Shown here one piece after another: positions 35,525-45,048 of a stretch of DNA of 50,224 nt. The DNA comes from Candidatus Aquitaenariimonas noxiae (lineage in GTDB: Bacteria > Omnitrophota > Gorgyraeia > Aquitaenariimonadales > Aquitaenariimonadaceae), in the NCBI GenBank assembly GCA_002780005.1, contig PEWV01000042.1, forward strand, positions 1 through 50,224. The letters run 5' to 3'. Under the pieces are notes generated by a model, which saw only the letters and a list, made by a program, of their open reading frames with translations, had not been told where the DNA came from and made no database searches. Numbering within the stretch: the stretch's first letter is position 1; each line of letters starts with the position of its first letter. The position numbers and the translations under genes are program-made.

Positions 35525-36616
35525 TTATTCTGCTTTTAAGTTTAATATCAGATCTACCACGTTCTGCACTGCCAGTCCTTTTTGTCTCGGAGGGTTTGAG
35601 AATTTTTCTATCTTTTCCCTGTTTCTATAAAAATACGATATCTTATCGTAGAGGCGCTCGACCAAAAGCTCGTTTTCTTCTAACACGATAGACGTGTTAT
35701 GTATAGACATATAACGGGCATTTCCGGCCTGATGCGTGCGGGCATACGGATAAGGAATTAATATCGACGCTTTGCCGAAAAAGGCTATCTCGGAAATGGC
35801 TATACCGCCGGCTCTTGAAATAACTATATCCGAAGCGCAATACGCGCGATCCATTTTATCGAAAAAGCTATAAACTTTAGAATTTACTCCAAGTCCTGAA
35901 AGCCGATCCCGCACTTCCAGGCAATCGCTTTCGCCTGAAATATGAATTACCTGAAACCCCTTGCGGTCCTCGGCATTGAATTTTTCGAACATTTTGACAA
36001 TAGACTGATTTATTGTATGCGCCCCCTGGCTGCCGCCTATGACGAAAATTGTAAATTTTTCAGCGGTAAAACCAAATTCCACCAGCGCCTCATTCTTATT
36101 TATTATCTCCAGGGAGTTGCGGATCGGGTTTCCCGTAAACACCAGTTTATATTTGTCCTTAAAAAAAGCTGCGCTTTCTTCGAAAGAAATAGCTATCGCT
36201 TCGACAAATTTCGACAAAATCAGATTTGTCCTGCCGGGAAAAACGTTCTGTTCGTGAATAATGGTCGGGATCCGCAGCAACCAGGCGCATAATAAAACCG
36301 GTCCGGCCACAAATCCGCCCAGGCCTAACACTAAATTCGGCTTTACTTTCCTTAATATATTAAAAGCCGCCGCAAAAGTCGCCGTCAAACCGATAAAGAA
36401 AGGAATAAGCTTAAATGAAATTCCGGCCGGGAGATTGTAATTAGGGAGCAAAATATATGGATATATCTCTTTTTTCAGGATTTTTTTCGCTATAGCCTTT
36501 TGTCCCGTTACAAATGTAACTTCACAGTCTTTATCTATCCTTTTTAACTCATCTGCTACGGCTATCCCGGGAAATAAGTGACCTCCCGATGTGCCGCTTG
36601 CTATCAATATTTTCAT
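35525..36616 (-). CDS. murG: Lipid II synthase MurG
   Basis: GT28 glycosyltransferase (363 residues) that adds GlcNAc to lipid I on the cytoplasmic face of the membrane. It shows the Gly-rich loops ASGTSGGHLFPGIAVADEL (7-25), HEQNVFPGRTN, VIGGSQGAHTINQS and SRAGGIAISEIAFFGKASIL, all typical of MurG. Separated from murC by one base and overlapping ftsW by 4 bp. Confidence 0.96.
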   Translation of the reverse strand: MKILIASGTSGGHLFPGIAVADELKRIDKDCEVTFVTGQKAIAKKILKKEIYPYILLPNYNLPAGISFKLIPFFIGLTATFAAAFNILRKVKPNLVLGLGGFVAGPVLLCAWLLRIPTIIHEQNVFPGRTNLILSKFVEAIAISFEESAAFFKDKYKLVFTGNPIRNSLEIINKNEALVEFGFTAEKFTIFVIGGSQGAHTINQSIVKMFEKFNAEDRKGFQVIHISGESDCLEVRDRLSGLGVNSKVYSFFDKMDRAYCASDIVISRAGGIAISEIAFFGKASILIPYPYARTHQAGNARYMSIHNTSIVLEENELLVERLYDKISYFYRNREKIEKFSNPPRQKGLAVQNVVDLILNLKAE

Positions 36617-37713
36617 AGCGCACCTCTCTGAGGCGACCCCTTGGCAACATTTAATAAAAGGCCGACCGCCATCATATTAAATATGAGAGCGCTTCCGCCG
36701 TAACTTATAAAAGGCAGCGGAAGCCCTTTTGTGGGAATAGCGCCTATGCTGACGCCTATATGCACGAGCGTCTCAAGCGTGATCATAGAAACAACACCGA
36801 GGCTCATTAGTTTTCCGAAATGATCATTGCACTTTAAAACCACCCTGGTGCCTTGGACGGCGAAGATAAAGAAAAGTCCTACTACGCTTAAGGTTCCAAT
36901 AAGCCCTAATTCCTCGCCTATTATTGAAAATATAAAATCTGTATACGCGGCCGGAAGGTAGAACAATTTCTGCGTTGACTGGCCGAGGCCCACTCCGATC
37001 AACCCGCCGCTGCCAAGCGCGAGAAACGACTGTATTATCTGAAAGCTTGTCCCTCGCGGATCCTGCCACGGATGTAAAAACGCCGTAATCCTATTCCTTC
37101 TGTATGTTGTGCCGAAAACCGCTACGAGCAAAACCGGCAGTGCTGCGAGAAATGAGTATAGAATGTGCTCCAATCTTGTCCCGGCTACAAATAACATTAT
37201 AAATGCGATGCAGCTTATCGAAACAGCCGTTCCTAAATCTGGTTCTAAAAGAATTAAGCCGATAGACAGGCCTAAAACAAGCACAAGAGGCGCAAAACCC
37301 GTTAAAAAACTTTTTATTTCGCTGCCTTTTCGCGAAAGGGCATCGGCAAGGTATATTATCATGGATAATTTCATTGCCTCGGAAGGCTGAAAGTTAAAAG
37401 GCCCGAAATGGAACCATCTTCTAGCCCCTCCGGCTTGATATCCTAGCCCAGGTATGAGGACCGCTACCAAAAGTATGAATGATATAAGAAGTAACAATCT
37501 GGCGTATTTTTTAAAATATGCATAATCGATGCTCATAACGAATATTGTAGGCGGAATTCCTATAAGCAAAAATAAGAGGTGCCTTTTTAAATAGAAAAGG
37601 CTATCTTTTAATCTTTCGTAAGCGTATATCGCGCTCGCGCTGTAAATCATAACTATGCCGATGGCGATAAGTATAGATACTACTACTAATATTGAGATCC
37701 GTATCTGGCGCAT
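36613..37713 (-). CDS. ftsW: Septal SEDS glycosyltransferase FtsW
   Basis: Polytopic SEDS polymerase (366 residues) acting with FtsI at the septum. Signatures: GARRWFHFGPFNFQPSEAMKL, LEPDLGTAV, the conserved Asp in AAYTDFIFSIIGEELG, and LPLPFISYGGSALI. Position between murD and murG marks it as FtsW; the paralogue at 14538-15638 is RodA. The start lies 28 bp inside murD. Confidence 0.95.
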   Translation of the reverse strand: MRQIRISILVVVSILIAIGIVMIYSASAIYAYERLKDSLFYLKRHLLFLLIGIPPTIFVMSIDYAYFKKYARLLLLISFILLVAVLIPGLGYQAGGARRWFHFGPFNFQPSEAMKLSMIIYLADALSRKGSEIKSFLTGFAPLVLVLGLSIGLILLEPDLGTAVSISCIAFIMLFVAGTRLEHILYSFLAALPVLLVAVFGTTYRRNRITAFLHPWQDPRGTSFQIIQSFLALGSGGLIGVGLGQSTQKLFYLPAAYTDFIFSIIGEELGLIGTLSVVGLFFIFAVQGTRVVLKCNDHFGKLMSLGVVSMITLETLVHIGVSIGAIPTKGLPLPFISYGGSALIFNMMAVGLLLNVAKGSPQRGAL

Positions 37714-39065
37714 TTCTTATCTTTTAGATTCTTTACCGCTTTTATGAACATTTCTCCCCGCTCTACATAATCTCGGAACATGTCGAAGCTGGTGCACATA
37801 GGCGAAAGTAAAATCGCCTCGCCCTTATTCGCTATGCTGTAGGCCAATTCTACGGCTTCTTCCAAAGAATTCGCCTCGCGGATATCCACGATATCTTTCA
37901 TGTAATTTGCTATTTTTTCTCTGGCCTCCCCTATCAGGACCAGATGCCTAACTTTTTGTTGTATAGTGTTTCTTGCCACGCTAAAATCGCTTTCCTTGTC
38001 TCTTCCGCCTGCTATAAGGATTGCCGGCCTGTCCAGAGATTCAAGTGCTTTAAGAGTAGCGTCAACCGTAGTCGCCTTAGAGTCATTTATGAACTCTACA
38101 TCTCCTATTTCATCGACAAATTGGAAACGATGAGGCAGCGGAACAAAAGACGAGATGCTTTTGACTATATCGTTATTGCTAAGACCGATTAATTTCCCCA
38201 CCAAGATGGCTGCCATAGTATTATCCAGATTGTGCAGCCCTTTTAACTGCGTGGCTGCAGTAGGACAGACATTCTCCAGCTTTCCGCCCATGCTTATTAA
38301 AATATCTTTGTCCTTTATAAAAGCGCCTTCTACTTCGTTTTCGTTGCTGTAGAAAAATTTACGCGATGGCGCCTGGATATCCATATTCCTCAAAATAGGA
38401 TCTCCATAATTTAATATTATGAAATCCCCTTCGTCCTGGTTTAAGAATATTTTGCTTTTCATAGTTTTATATTCGCTGAAATCTTTGTGCCTATCTAGGT
38501 GGTTATCCGTAAGATTAAGAATGACCGATATATAAGGTTTGAATTTATTTATATATTCGAGCTGGAATGAGCTTACCTCAAGCACTACATAGTGCTCCCT
38601 TGTTATATTAGCCACTTCTCCGCAAAAAGATGTACCGATGTTGCCGCAAACTATAACCGGCTTTCCGGAATCTTTTATCATTTTACCTATCAATGAAGTA
38701 GTTGTCGTCTTGCCGTTAGTGCCCGTTATAGCTATTATTTTGCCTCTGCAGAAAAGATATCCTAGTTCAAGCTCGCTTATAACAGGAATGCGATAAAGGT
38801 TTGCCCACCCGATAACGGGAGAATCTTTTGTAACACCCGGACTTATAACTATAAGATCCTTATCTTTAACAAAAGACTCCGAGTGCCGGCCTATTTCTAC
38901 TTCTATACCTTCGGCCTTTAGCGTATCGGCACTCTTCATTATGCTCTCGCTCATTCCGCTATCTGTCACATACACCTGGGCCCCTTTTCCTTTTAAAAGA
39001 ATGGCTGCCCCTATACCGCTTCGCGCGATTCCTACAACCGTAGCTTTTAATCCTTTTAGGTCCAT
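37686..39065 (-). CDS. murD: UDP-N-acetylmuramoylalanine--D-glutamate ligase MurD
   Basis: Adds D-Glu to UDP-MurNAc-L-Ala (459 residues). The N-terminal Rossmann-like domain starts GLKATVVGIARSGIGAA; the ATP loop is AITGTNGKTTTTSLIG; NLTDNHLDRHKDFSEY and INDSKATTVDATLKAL are the catalytic and C-terminal signatures. It starts 4 bp after mraY and overlaps ftsW by 28 bp. Confidence 0.96.
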   Translation of the reverse strand: MDLKGLKATVVGIARSGIGAAILLKGKGAQVYVTDSGMSESIMKSADTLKAEGIEVEIGRHSESFVKDKDLIVISPGVTKDSPVIGWANLYRIPVISELELGYLFCRGKIIAITGTNGKTTTTSLIGKMIKDSGKPVIVCGNIGTSFCGEVANITREHYVVLEVSSFQLEYINKFKPYISVILNLTDNHLDRHKDFSEYKTMKSKIFLNQDEGDFIILNYGDPILRNMDIQAPSRKFFYSNENEVEGAFIKDKDILISMGGKLENVCPTAATQLKGLHNLDNTMAAILVGKLIGLSNNDIVKSISSFVPLPHRFQFVDEIGDVEFINDSKATTVDATLKALESLDRPAILIAGGRDKESDFSVARNTIQQKVRHLVLIGEAREKIANYMKDIVDIREANSLEEAVELAYSIANKGEAILLSPMCTSFDMFRDYVERGEMFIKAVKNLKDKKCARYGSQY

Positions 39066-39069
39066 TTTA

Positions 39070-40158
39070 TCACCTCAATTTTAGTGTCACTAAACCAAAT
39101 AAGGCCAGTACAATAGCTACTATCCAAAATCTTATCGTTATCTTGGACTCGGCCCACCCTTTAATCTGGAAATGATGGTGCAGCGGCGCCATTAAAAAAA
39201 TTCGCTTGCCCATCAACCTGAAGGAGGCTATCTGCATTATTACGCTAAGCGCCTCTACGACAAATATGCCGCCAACCACGAACAACAATAGCTCTTTTTT
39301 TATTAAAACAGCTACGGCGCCGATAGCGCCCCCTAATGCAAGAGAACCCGTATCCCCCATAAATACGGTGGCCGGATGCGAGTTAAACCATAAAAATCCT
39401 AAGGACGCGCCGAGCATACTTGCGCAAAAAATAGATAGCTCTCCTGAGCCCGGGATATAAAGTATCCTTAAGTATTCCGCTATTGTCATGTGGCCTGATA
39501 CGTAACTAAAGATCGTGTACGTCAACGCTATCGCACATACACAGCCTATTGCAAGGCCATCCAAACCGTCTGTTAAATTAACCGCGTTGCTGGATGCAAC
39601 TATTACGAGTATTACAAAAAATATATAATATACCCCTAAATCCAGGAAAACTTTTTTAAAAAACGGTATATCTAAATTTGTGGTCGCCCCGGGCTCGATA
39701 TATAAATATAATCCTATTAAAAATGCAGGCAACAGCTGGCCCGTGAGTTTCGTGGCCATAAGCAAACCTCTGGATTTCTTCCTTGTAAGCTTTATGCGAT
39801 CGTCTACAAAACCTACTGCCCCAAACCATAAAATAGACATCAATGCGATAACTATATATTTATTCGTGTAATCCGCCCAGAGAAGCGTGGAAGAAACAAC
39901 GGAGATTATTATAAGAAGCCCGCCCATTGTAGGCGTTCCTTCTTTATGTTTATGGTATTGATAAAGGTTCGGCGCATCTTTTCTGAAAGTATCTTCTCCA
40001 ATCTTTAAGTTCTTGAGCCATTTTATTACAAAAGGCCCGGCTATGATACTTATCAGAAATGCCGTTATGCTCGCGAAAGCCGTGCGGAAGGTTATATACT
40101 TAAAAACATTAAAACCGAACCATATATCCCTTAACGGGTAGAAGAGGTGGTAAAACAC
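39070..40158 (-). CDS. mraY: Phospho-N-acetylmuramoyl-pentapeptide transferase MraY
   Basis: Integral membrane enzyme (362 residues, about ten helices) that makes lipid I by moving phospho-MurNAc-pentapeptide to undecaprenyl phosphate. It starts FYHLFYPLRDIWFGFNVFKY, a typical MraY opening. Catalytic regions GFVDDRIKL, SSNAVNLTDGLDGLA and FMGDTGSLALGG, and the APLHHHFQIKG motif, are present. The start codon is GTG (40156-40158), lying 28 bp inside the murF 3' end. Confidence 0.97.
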   Translation of the reverse strand: MFYHLFYPLRDIWFGFNVFKYITFRTAFASITAFLISIIAGPFVIKWLKNLKIGEDTFRKDAPNLYQYHKHKEGTPTMGGLLIIISVVSSTLLWADYTNKYIVIALMSILWFGAVGFVDDRIKLTRKKSRGLLMATKLTGQLLPAFLIGLYLYIEPGATTNLDIPFFKKVFLDLGVYYIFFVILVIVASSNAVNLTDGLDGLAIGCVCAIALTYTIFSYVSGHMTIAEYLRILYIPGSGELSIFCASMLGASLGFLWFNSHPATVFMGDTGSLALGGAIGAVAVLIKKELLLFVVGGIFVVEALSVIMQIASFRLMGKRIFLMAPLHHHFQIKGWAESKITIRFWIVAIVLALFGLVTLKLR

Positions 40159-41492
40159 CCTATTACTCCTTCCATTTTCATAGCCCTTGAACCTTTAACG
40201 AGCACAAGATCCCCTCGTCTTGTGACATTTTTGAGAAACCTGCCGGCTTCTTCAGCTTTATCAAAATGCTTCAAATCCTTTTTTATCCCATATTTTTTTG
40301 CGGCGAGGTATGTCTTGCGTGAATTTTTACCGACAGTTATAAGCATGTCTATCATCGAATCTTTAATCACGCCTGCGACCGATTCGTGAAAATACTTGCT
40401 CGTTTCTCCCAATTCCAGCATATCCCCGCTAACGAGTATTCTTTTGCCATGCGTTTCGCATTCCGTTAAAGCCTCTATCGCATGATTTAAAGATGCGGGA
40501 TTAGAATTATACGTGTCATCTATTATTCTTATTCCTTTTATTTCTTTTAATTCCAGACGGCCATAAACAGGCTTGAATCTCTTTATTGAGCTTTGCATAT
40601 CCTTGATTTTTAACCCTAAAATTTCTCCAACGGCCACAGCAGCTAACGCATTATAAATATTATGCCTCCCTAATAGGTTTAGGCGTATATTGTATTTACC
40701 TTTGACATCAAAATTCCACCCCCCTTTTACGAATCGGACAGAGGTAGCCTTAAAATCATTGCGTTCCCTTAAACCAAATTTTATAACTCGCGCGTTAGAT
40801 TTCTTTATTCTATTCAAGTACGGGTCGTCACCGCCTATGACCAATATTTTGCCTTTATCCATATTTTCTATAAGCTCACACTTGGCTTTAAAGACATCTT
40901 CTATGCTTCCGAGATATTCAAGATGCGACGGCCCTATATTTGTAATTACGCCGATATCGGGTAATGCGATTTTTGTCAAATATTCTATTTCGCCGAAATG
41001 GTTCATGCCCATTTCAAGTACGCAAAATTTTTCTTTTTTAAGCCTAAGCATCGTAAGCGGCAAACCTATATTATTATTCTCATTGTTCCTTGTGCTTAAC
41101 ACTGTAGAATTTTTCTTAAGAATAGAAGCCAATATATCTTTAGTTGTGGTCTTACCGTTGCTACCGGTAATAGCTATGACTTTTGTTTTTGAGCTAACTC
41201 TTCTATGCCGCGCGATATCGCCTAATGCCTTGATAGTATCCTTGACTTGAATGGTGACTGGTGACTGGTGACTGGTGACTAGTGACAGCTTGGAGACAAT
41301 AACTCCGATGGCACCCTTTTTAAGGGCCTTTTTTATAAAATCGTGGCCGTCAAATCTTTCTCCTTTTATCGCAATAAAGAGCGCATCTTTCGGGATCGTT
41401 CTGGAATCTATAGAGAGTTTTTCCACAGGAGTATTTGGATTACCCTTTATAAGTTTTCCGCCTGTTGCTTTTACAATATCTTTGATTTTCAT
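40131..41492 (-). CDS. murF: UDP-MurNAc-tripeptide--D-Ala-D-Ala ligase MurF
   Basis: Adds D-Ala-D-Ala to complete the pentapeptide (453 residues). N-terminal domain with AIKGERFDGHDFIKKAL (41-57); ATP loop VIAITGSNGKTTTKD; DDTYNSNPASLNHAIEAL and LGDML-like SGDMLELGE motifs follow. Residues about 69-80 (LSLVTSHQSPVT) are encoded by a run of 7-bp tandem repeats (41253-41287), in frame, in the variable loop before VKDTIKALG. It abuts murE (one-base overlap). Confidence 0.95.
   Translation of the reverse strand: MKIKDIVKATGGKLIKGNPNTPVEKLSIDSRTIPKDALFIAIKGERFDGHDFIKKALKKGAIGVIVSKLSLVTSHQSPVTIQVKDTIKALGDIARHRRVSSKTKVIAITGSNGKTTTKDILASILKKNSTVLSTRNNENNNIGLPLTMLRLKKEKFCVLEMGMNHFGEIEYLTKIALPDIGVITNIGPSHLEYLGSIEDVFKAKCELIENMDKGKILVIGGDDPYLNRIKKSNARVIKFGLRERNDFKATSVRFVKGGWNFDVKGKYNIRLNLLGRHNIYNALAAVAVGEILGLKIKDMQSSIKRFKPVYGRLELKEIKGIRIIDDTYNSNPASLNHAIEALTECETHGKRILVSGDMLELGETSKYFHESVAGVIKDSMIDMLITVGKNSRKTYLAAKKYGIKKDLKHFDKAEEAGRFLKNVTRRGDLVLVKGSRAMKMEGVIGCFTTSSTR
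41253..41287. repeat. In-frame heptamer tandem repeat within murF
   Basis: Four exact GGTGACT units (41253-41280) are followed by a fifth unit AGTGACA (41281-41287) on the plus strand; on the coding strand the unit is AGTCACC. Because 7 is not a multiple of 3, the array is read in all three phases, giving VTSHQSPVT. Same style as the repeats at 27382, 48477 and 48699. Confidence 0.92.
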
Positions 41493-42955
41493 TACAAACT
41501 TTTCAATATTTGGCTTGCTATTTTCTTGTCATCGAAAGGAACCGTGTGATTCGAAAAAATCTGATTTTTCTCATGCCCTTTCCCGGCTATCAACACTAGG
41601 GCGTCTTCGTCCGCAGCAGAAAGGGCTCTTTTTATAGCTTCGTACCTATCCGGAACTACAATATACTTAGACGACATGCCTACAAAACCTTCTTCTATTT
41701 CTTTTGCTATCTTTACCGGATCCTCGCTTCTTGGATTATCCGACGTTATTATCGTGAAATTGGCTAATTCTGCGGCCGTCCTTCCCATTTCCGGTCTTTT
41801 TGTCCTATCCCTGTCCCCTCCGCATCCGAATACCAATATTATCTTCTTCTTGGTTATTTGTCTCAATGTGCCAAGGACATTTCTTAAGGCATCCTCTGTG
41901 TGGGCATAATCAATGAATACCCCAAAATCCTGCCCGCATTCTACCCTTTCTAATCTGCCAGGAACCCCTGAAAATCTCATAATGCCGTTCTTAATGCGGT
42001 CTGGCCCTAATCCTTCCTCCATTGCGACTGAGGCGGCAGCCAATATATTATAAACATTATGTTTTCCTATAAGGGAGGTCTTGATATCTATAACATCATC
42101 TTCTGCATGTATGCGGCACCTGACGCCATTTAAATCCAATCTCAAATCTTTCGCCATTACATCCGATTCTTTTTCTATTCCATAAGTTATTATCTTTGCA
42201 TCTACGCGGGAAATCAACTCATCTCTATATCGGCTGTCGTTATTTATAACGGCATAAGAATCTTGGCTAAGATTTTCAAACAGTTTTAATTTGGCTTTCA
42301 AATAATTCTCAACGGTCTTATGATAATCGAGATGCTCATGTGTTAAATTTGTGAATACTCCTCCTGCAAATTTTATATCTTCGACCCTGCCCTGTTCTAA
42401 CCCGTGGCTTGAAACTTCCACAAAACAGTACGGGATAGATTGCTCAATCATGTCTCTTAGCAATTTGTTTAAGGTCAAAGGGTCGGGCGTAGTCCGCTGC
42501 TCAGAGTCCATAACATTCTCTCCGACTCTATAATTTATAGTCCCTATCACCCCTGTTTTAAAATTGGCGTTCTTAAAGATATCTTCCAAAAGGTATGTGA
42601 TCGTGGTCTTGCCGTTTGTGCCGGTTACGCCTATAATTTTAATATACTTAGAGGGGTCTCTATAGAAATTCCTAGCCAATATGCTTACGGCACGCCTTGT
42701 ATCGTTTACTTTTATCTGTATAAAACCGTCTTGGACTAGCGACATCCTTTCCACTATCGCCATGCCAGCGCCTCTGGCTATGGCTGCATTCAAAAAATTA
42801 TGGCCGTCGAACCTGTCTCCTTTGATCGCAATAAAAACATCCCCTTCCTGAACATCTTGAGAATTGCATGTTATTCGTTTGATATCAAGATCTATTTTTG
42901 AAATATCCTGCAATGTGGAATATTCTATTCCTGAGAACAATTCTATCGGCTTCAT
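41492..42955 (-). CDS. murE: UDP-MurNAc-L-Ala-D-Glu--meso-DAP ligase MurE
   Basis: Adds the third amino acid of the stem peptide (487 residues). Motifs: FIAIKGDRFDGHNFLNAAI, ATP loop GVTGTNGKTTITYLLE, VSSHGLEQGRV, FIDYAHTEDALRNVL, and SDNPRSEDPVKI. The DNPR motif indicates meso-diaminopimelate as substrate, i.e. Gram-negative-type peptidoglycan. It overlaps ftsI by 4 bp. Confidence 0.96.
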   Translation of the reverse strand: MKPIELFSGIEYSTLQDISKIDLDIKRITCNSQDVQEGDVFIAIKGDRFDGHNFLNAAIARGAGMAIVERMSLVQDGFIQIKVNDTRRAVSILARNFYRDPSKYIKIIGVTGTNGKTTITYLLEDIFKNANFKTGVIGTINYRVGENVMDSEQRTTPDPLTLNKLLRDMIEQSIPYCFVEVSSHGLEQGRVEDIKFAGGVFTNLTHEHLDYHKTVENYLKAKLKLFENLSQDSYAVINNDSRYRDELISRVDAKIITYGIEKESDVMAKDLRLDLNGVRCRIHAEDDVIDIKTSLIGKHNVYNILAAASVAMEEGLGPDRIKNGIMRFSGVPGRLERVECGQDFGVFIDYAHTEDALRNVLGTLRQITKKKIILVFGCGGDRDRTKRPEMGRTAAELANFTIITSDNPRSEDPVKIAKEIEEGFVGMSSKYIVVPDRYEAIKRALSAADEDALVLIAGKGHEKNQIFSNHTVPFDDKKIASQILKSL

Positions 42956-44658
42956 TTCTTAGCTTCTAAGATCCCGTTTTTCTCCAACTCTAAATATTTC
43001 AACGACTCTTCCGCTATATCTTTAAATACGGGCGCCGCCACAACGCCTCCATAATAAATCGATCTTGGCTCATCAATAAAAACACATATTACGATCTGGG
43101 GATCTTCTGCCGGGGCAAAACCTATAAAAGACGCCATAAATTTTGAATGGGAATATACGCCAGAAGGCTCTATTTTCTGCGCAGTTCCTGTCTTCCCTCC
43201 CGCGGTATAGCTTTTTGGTTTAGCCATCTTTCCGGTGCCGCTATCCACAACACCCTGCAAAATTTGCCTCATTTTAGCGGCTGTTTCCTCTGATATGACT
43301 CTCTCGCTGGGAGCCGGTTCGAAAGATTTGATTAATTGCCCTTTCTCATCCTGTATTTCCTTAGCTATCGTAGGATGATAATACAAACCTCCGTTGGCAA
43401 TAATCGACAAGGCTGCAGTCATCTGCATCGCAGTTACTCCTATCTCCTGCCCCATAGGTATAGACGATATGCTGAATTTAGACCATTGAGCCAGCGGCCG
43501 CAGTATACCCGAAACCTCTCCGGGCAGATCCACGCCTGTGGGTGTCCCGAACTTAAATTTTTCTATATACTCATAAAGGGCCTTTTCTTTTAAGCGGAGG
43601 GCTACCTTTACTGTTCCTATATTACTAGATTTTTCTATTACTTCTTTGAATGTCAAATTACCGTGAGGCTGGTGGTCGTGAAGCATATGCCCGCTTATCT
43701 TCCAAGAACCGTTTTCACAGAAAAAGACATCGCCGAAACGCACTAGTTGCTCGTTTAGGGCCGCGCTTGCCGTAACTATTTTAAACGCACTGCCTGGTTC
43801 AAAATAATCCGTTATCGCCCTGTCCCTTCTTTGTTCGGAATTCACATTACCGAAAAAATTAGGATTAAACGTGGGACGATTCGCTAACGCTAAGATCCTA
43901 CCGCTCTTGGGATCCATAACAATGGCCATAGCGCTCTTTGCCCTGCTTTTGCGCCACGCATCATCAAGCGTCGTTTCCGTTATGTGCTGTATTATCTCAT
44001 CGATCGTAAGGATCAGGTTATAACCGTTTTGGGGCGGCAATACCCTTTTTTCCTTGGAAACAAGTTCCCTTCCCTTGGCATCCCTTACAACCTGTTTCCA
44101 TCCGTTCTCGCCCTTAAGGTAGCCATCATAAAATAATTCTAAACCTTCTAAGCCCTGGTTATCGATGTCCACAAATCCTAAAACATGGCTTGCTAAAGCA
44201 GCGTTCGGATAAAATCTTTTGTATTCTTTCAAGAGGCCCAAACCCTCTATGTCCAAAGATTTTATTTTCTCAACTTCCGCATCCGATAATTTTCTCTTCA
44301 CCCAAATAAACGATTTCTTCCTATTGAGCCTCTCCAGAATAAGACGCCTATCTAATTTTAAGATAGCCGACAAAGCGGATGCTGTTTCATTTTTATCTTT
44401 AACGTAAGGAGGGATTGCGTAGAGGGACTCAACCCGCAGGCTGCATGCCAGCCTGCGCATGTTATTGTCATAAATATCCCCTCTTTTCGGGCTTAGAACT
44501 AAAGGGTATGAATATTGCCTATTGGCCTTTTTTGCTAATAATTGGCTGCTTATGAATTGAATATATACCAGGCGGGATGTAAATAATACAAATATTATTA
44601 CAAAAAATAAAAAAACTTTATATATGCGTGATTTGCTACATACAGATGCTGTTTGCAC
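42952..44658 (-). CDS. ftsI: Septal transpeptidase FtsI (PBP3)
   Basis: Class B PBP (568 residues) for septal crosslinking. N-terminal membrane helix (about 13-35), pedestal with SPKRGDIYDNN (56-66), then the transpeptidase with Ser290-Ala-Phe-Lys293, Ser344-Ser-Asn346 and Lys489-Thr-Gly491. No PASTA domains. Start codon GTG (44656-44658). Gene order ftsL-ftsI-murE is standard. Confidence 0.96.
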   Translation of the reverse strand: MQTASVCSKSRIYKVFLFFVIIFVLFTSRLVYIQFISSQLLAKKANRQYSYPLVLSPKRGDIYDNNMRRLACSLRVESLYAIPPYVKDKNETASALSAILKLDRRLILERLNRKKSFIWVKRKLSDAEVEKIKSLDIEGLGLLKEYKRFYPNAALASHVLGFVDIDNQGLEGLELFYDGYLKGENGWKQVVRDAKGRELVSKEKRVLPPQNGYNLILTIDEIIQHITETTLDDAWRKSRAKSAMAIVMDPKSGRILALANRPTFNPNFFGNVNSEQRRDRAITDYFEPGSAFKIVTASAALNEQLVRFGDVFFCENGSWKISGHMLHDHQPHGNLTFKEVIEKSSNIGTVKVALRLKEKALYEYIEKFKFGTPTGVDLPGEVSGILRPLAQWSKFSISSIPMGQEIGVTAMQMTAALSIIANGGLYYHPTIAKEIQDEKGQLIKSFEPAPSERVISEETAAKMRQILQGVVDSGTGKMAKPKSYTAGGKTGTAQKIEPSGVYSHSKFMASFIGFAPAEDPQIVICVFIDEPRSIYYGGVVAAPVFKDIAEESLKYLELEKNGILEAKK

Positions 44659-44675
44659 AACTTTTTCTTAACCTT

Positions 44676-45044
44676 CTATTGTCTGGTAGGCTTTTCTTTT
44701 GCTAACGCTTTTGGAATTAGAAAATCAAAGAAACTCTTTCTACCTTCGACTTGGCTAGCTACCTTAACTTCTTTCTTTACGACACCAGAACCAATTATTT
44801 GGCACTTTGCAGGCATCGCCAGAACGACATTATTAGATTTCAATTTTGCTTCCAGAAGATAAGGATCTTCTAACTTTTCTATATTATACACTAGAGCTCT
44901 ATTTTGGTCAAGAAGTTGCGCAACCTCCTTTTCGTTGCGATCTAAAACATAGTTTACTTTTAGGATTTCTATATGTTGATGTACATATAATAATGCCGTA
45001 ATTACCATTATTGCTATTGTTATATAAAATTTTATTATTTTCAT
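44676..45044 (-). CDS. ftsL: FtsL-like cell division protein
   Basis: Short bitopic protein (122 residues): membrane helix at about 4-22, then a coiled coil (about 35-70, NEKEVAQLLDQNRALVYNIEKLEDP) and a basic tail extending past the usual FtsL length. Sequence identity in this family is low, so the call rests on topology, size and the slot between rsmH (4 bp away) and ftsI (17 bp away). It should bind FtsQ and FtsB in the divisome. Confidence 0.8.
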   Translation of the reverse strand: MKIIKFYITIAIMVITALLYVHQHIEILKVNYVLDRNEKEVAQLLDQNRALVYNIEKLEDPYLLEAKLKSNNVVLAMPAKCQIIGSGVVKKEVKVASQVEGRKSFFDFLIPKALAKEKPTRQ

Positions 45045-45048
45045 TTTA

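Noticed and set aside
40690-41250. 186-codon open frame on the plus strand
   Set aside because: It is antisense to murF, whose motifs are complete; no ribosome site or recognisable protein.
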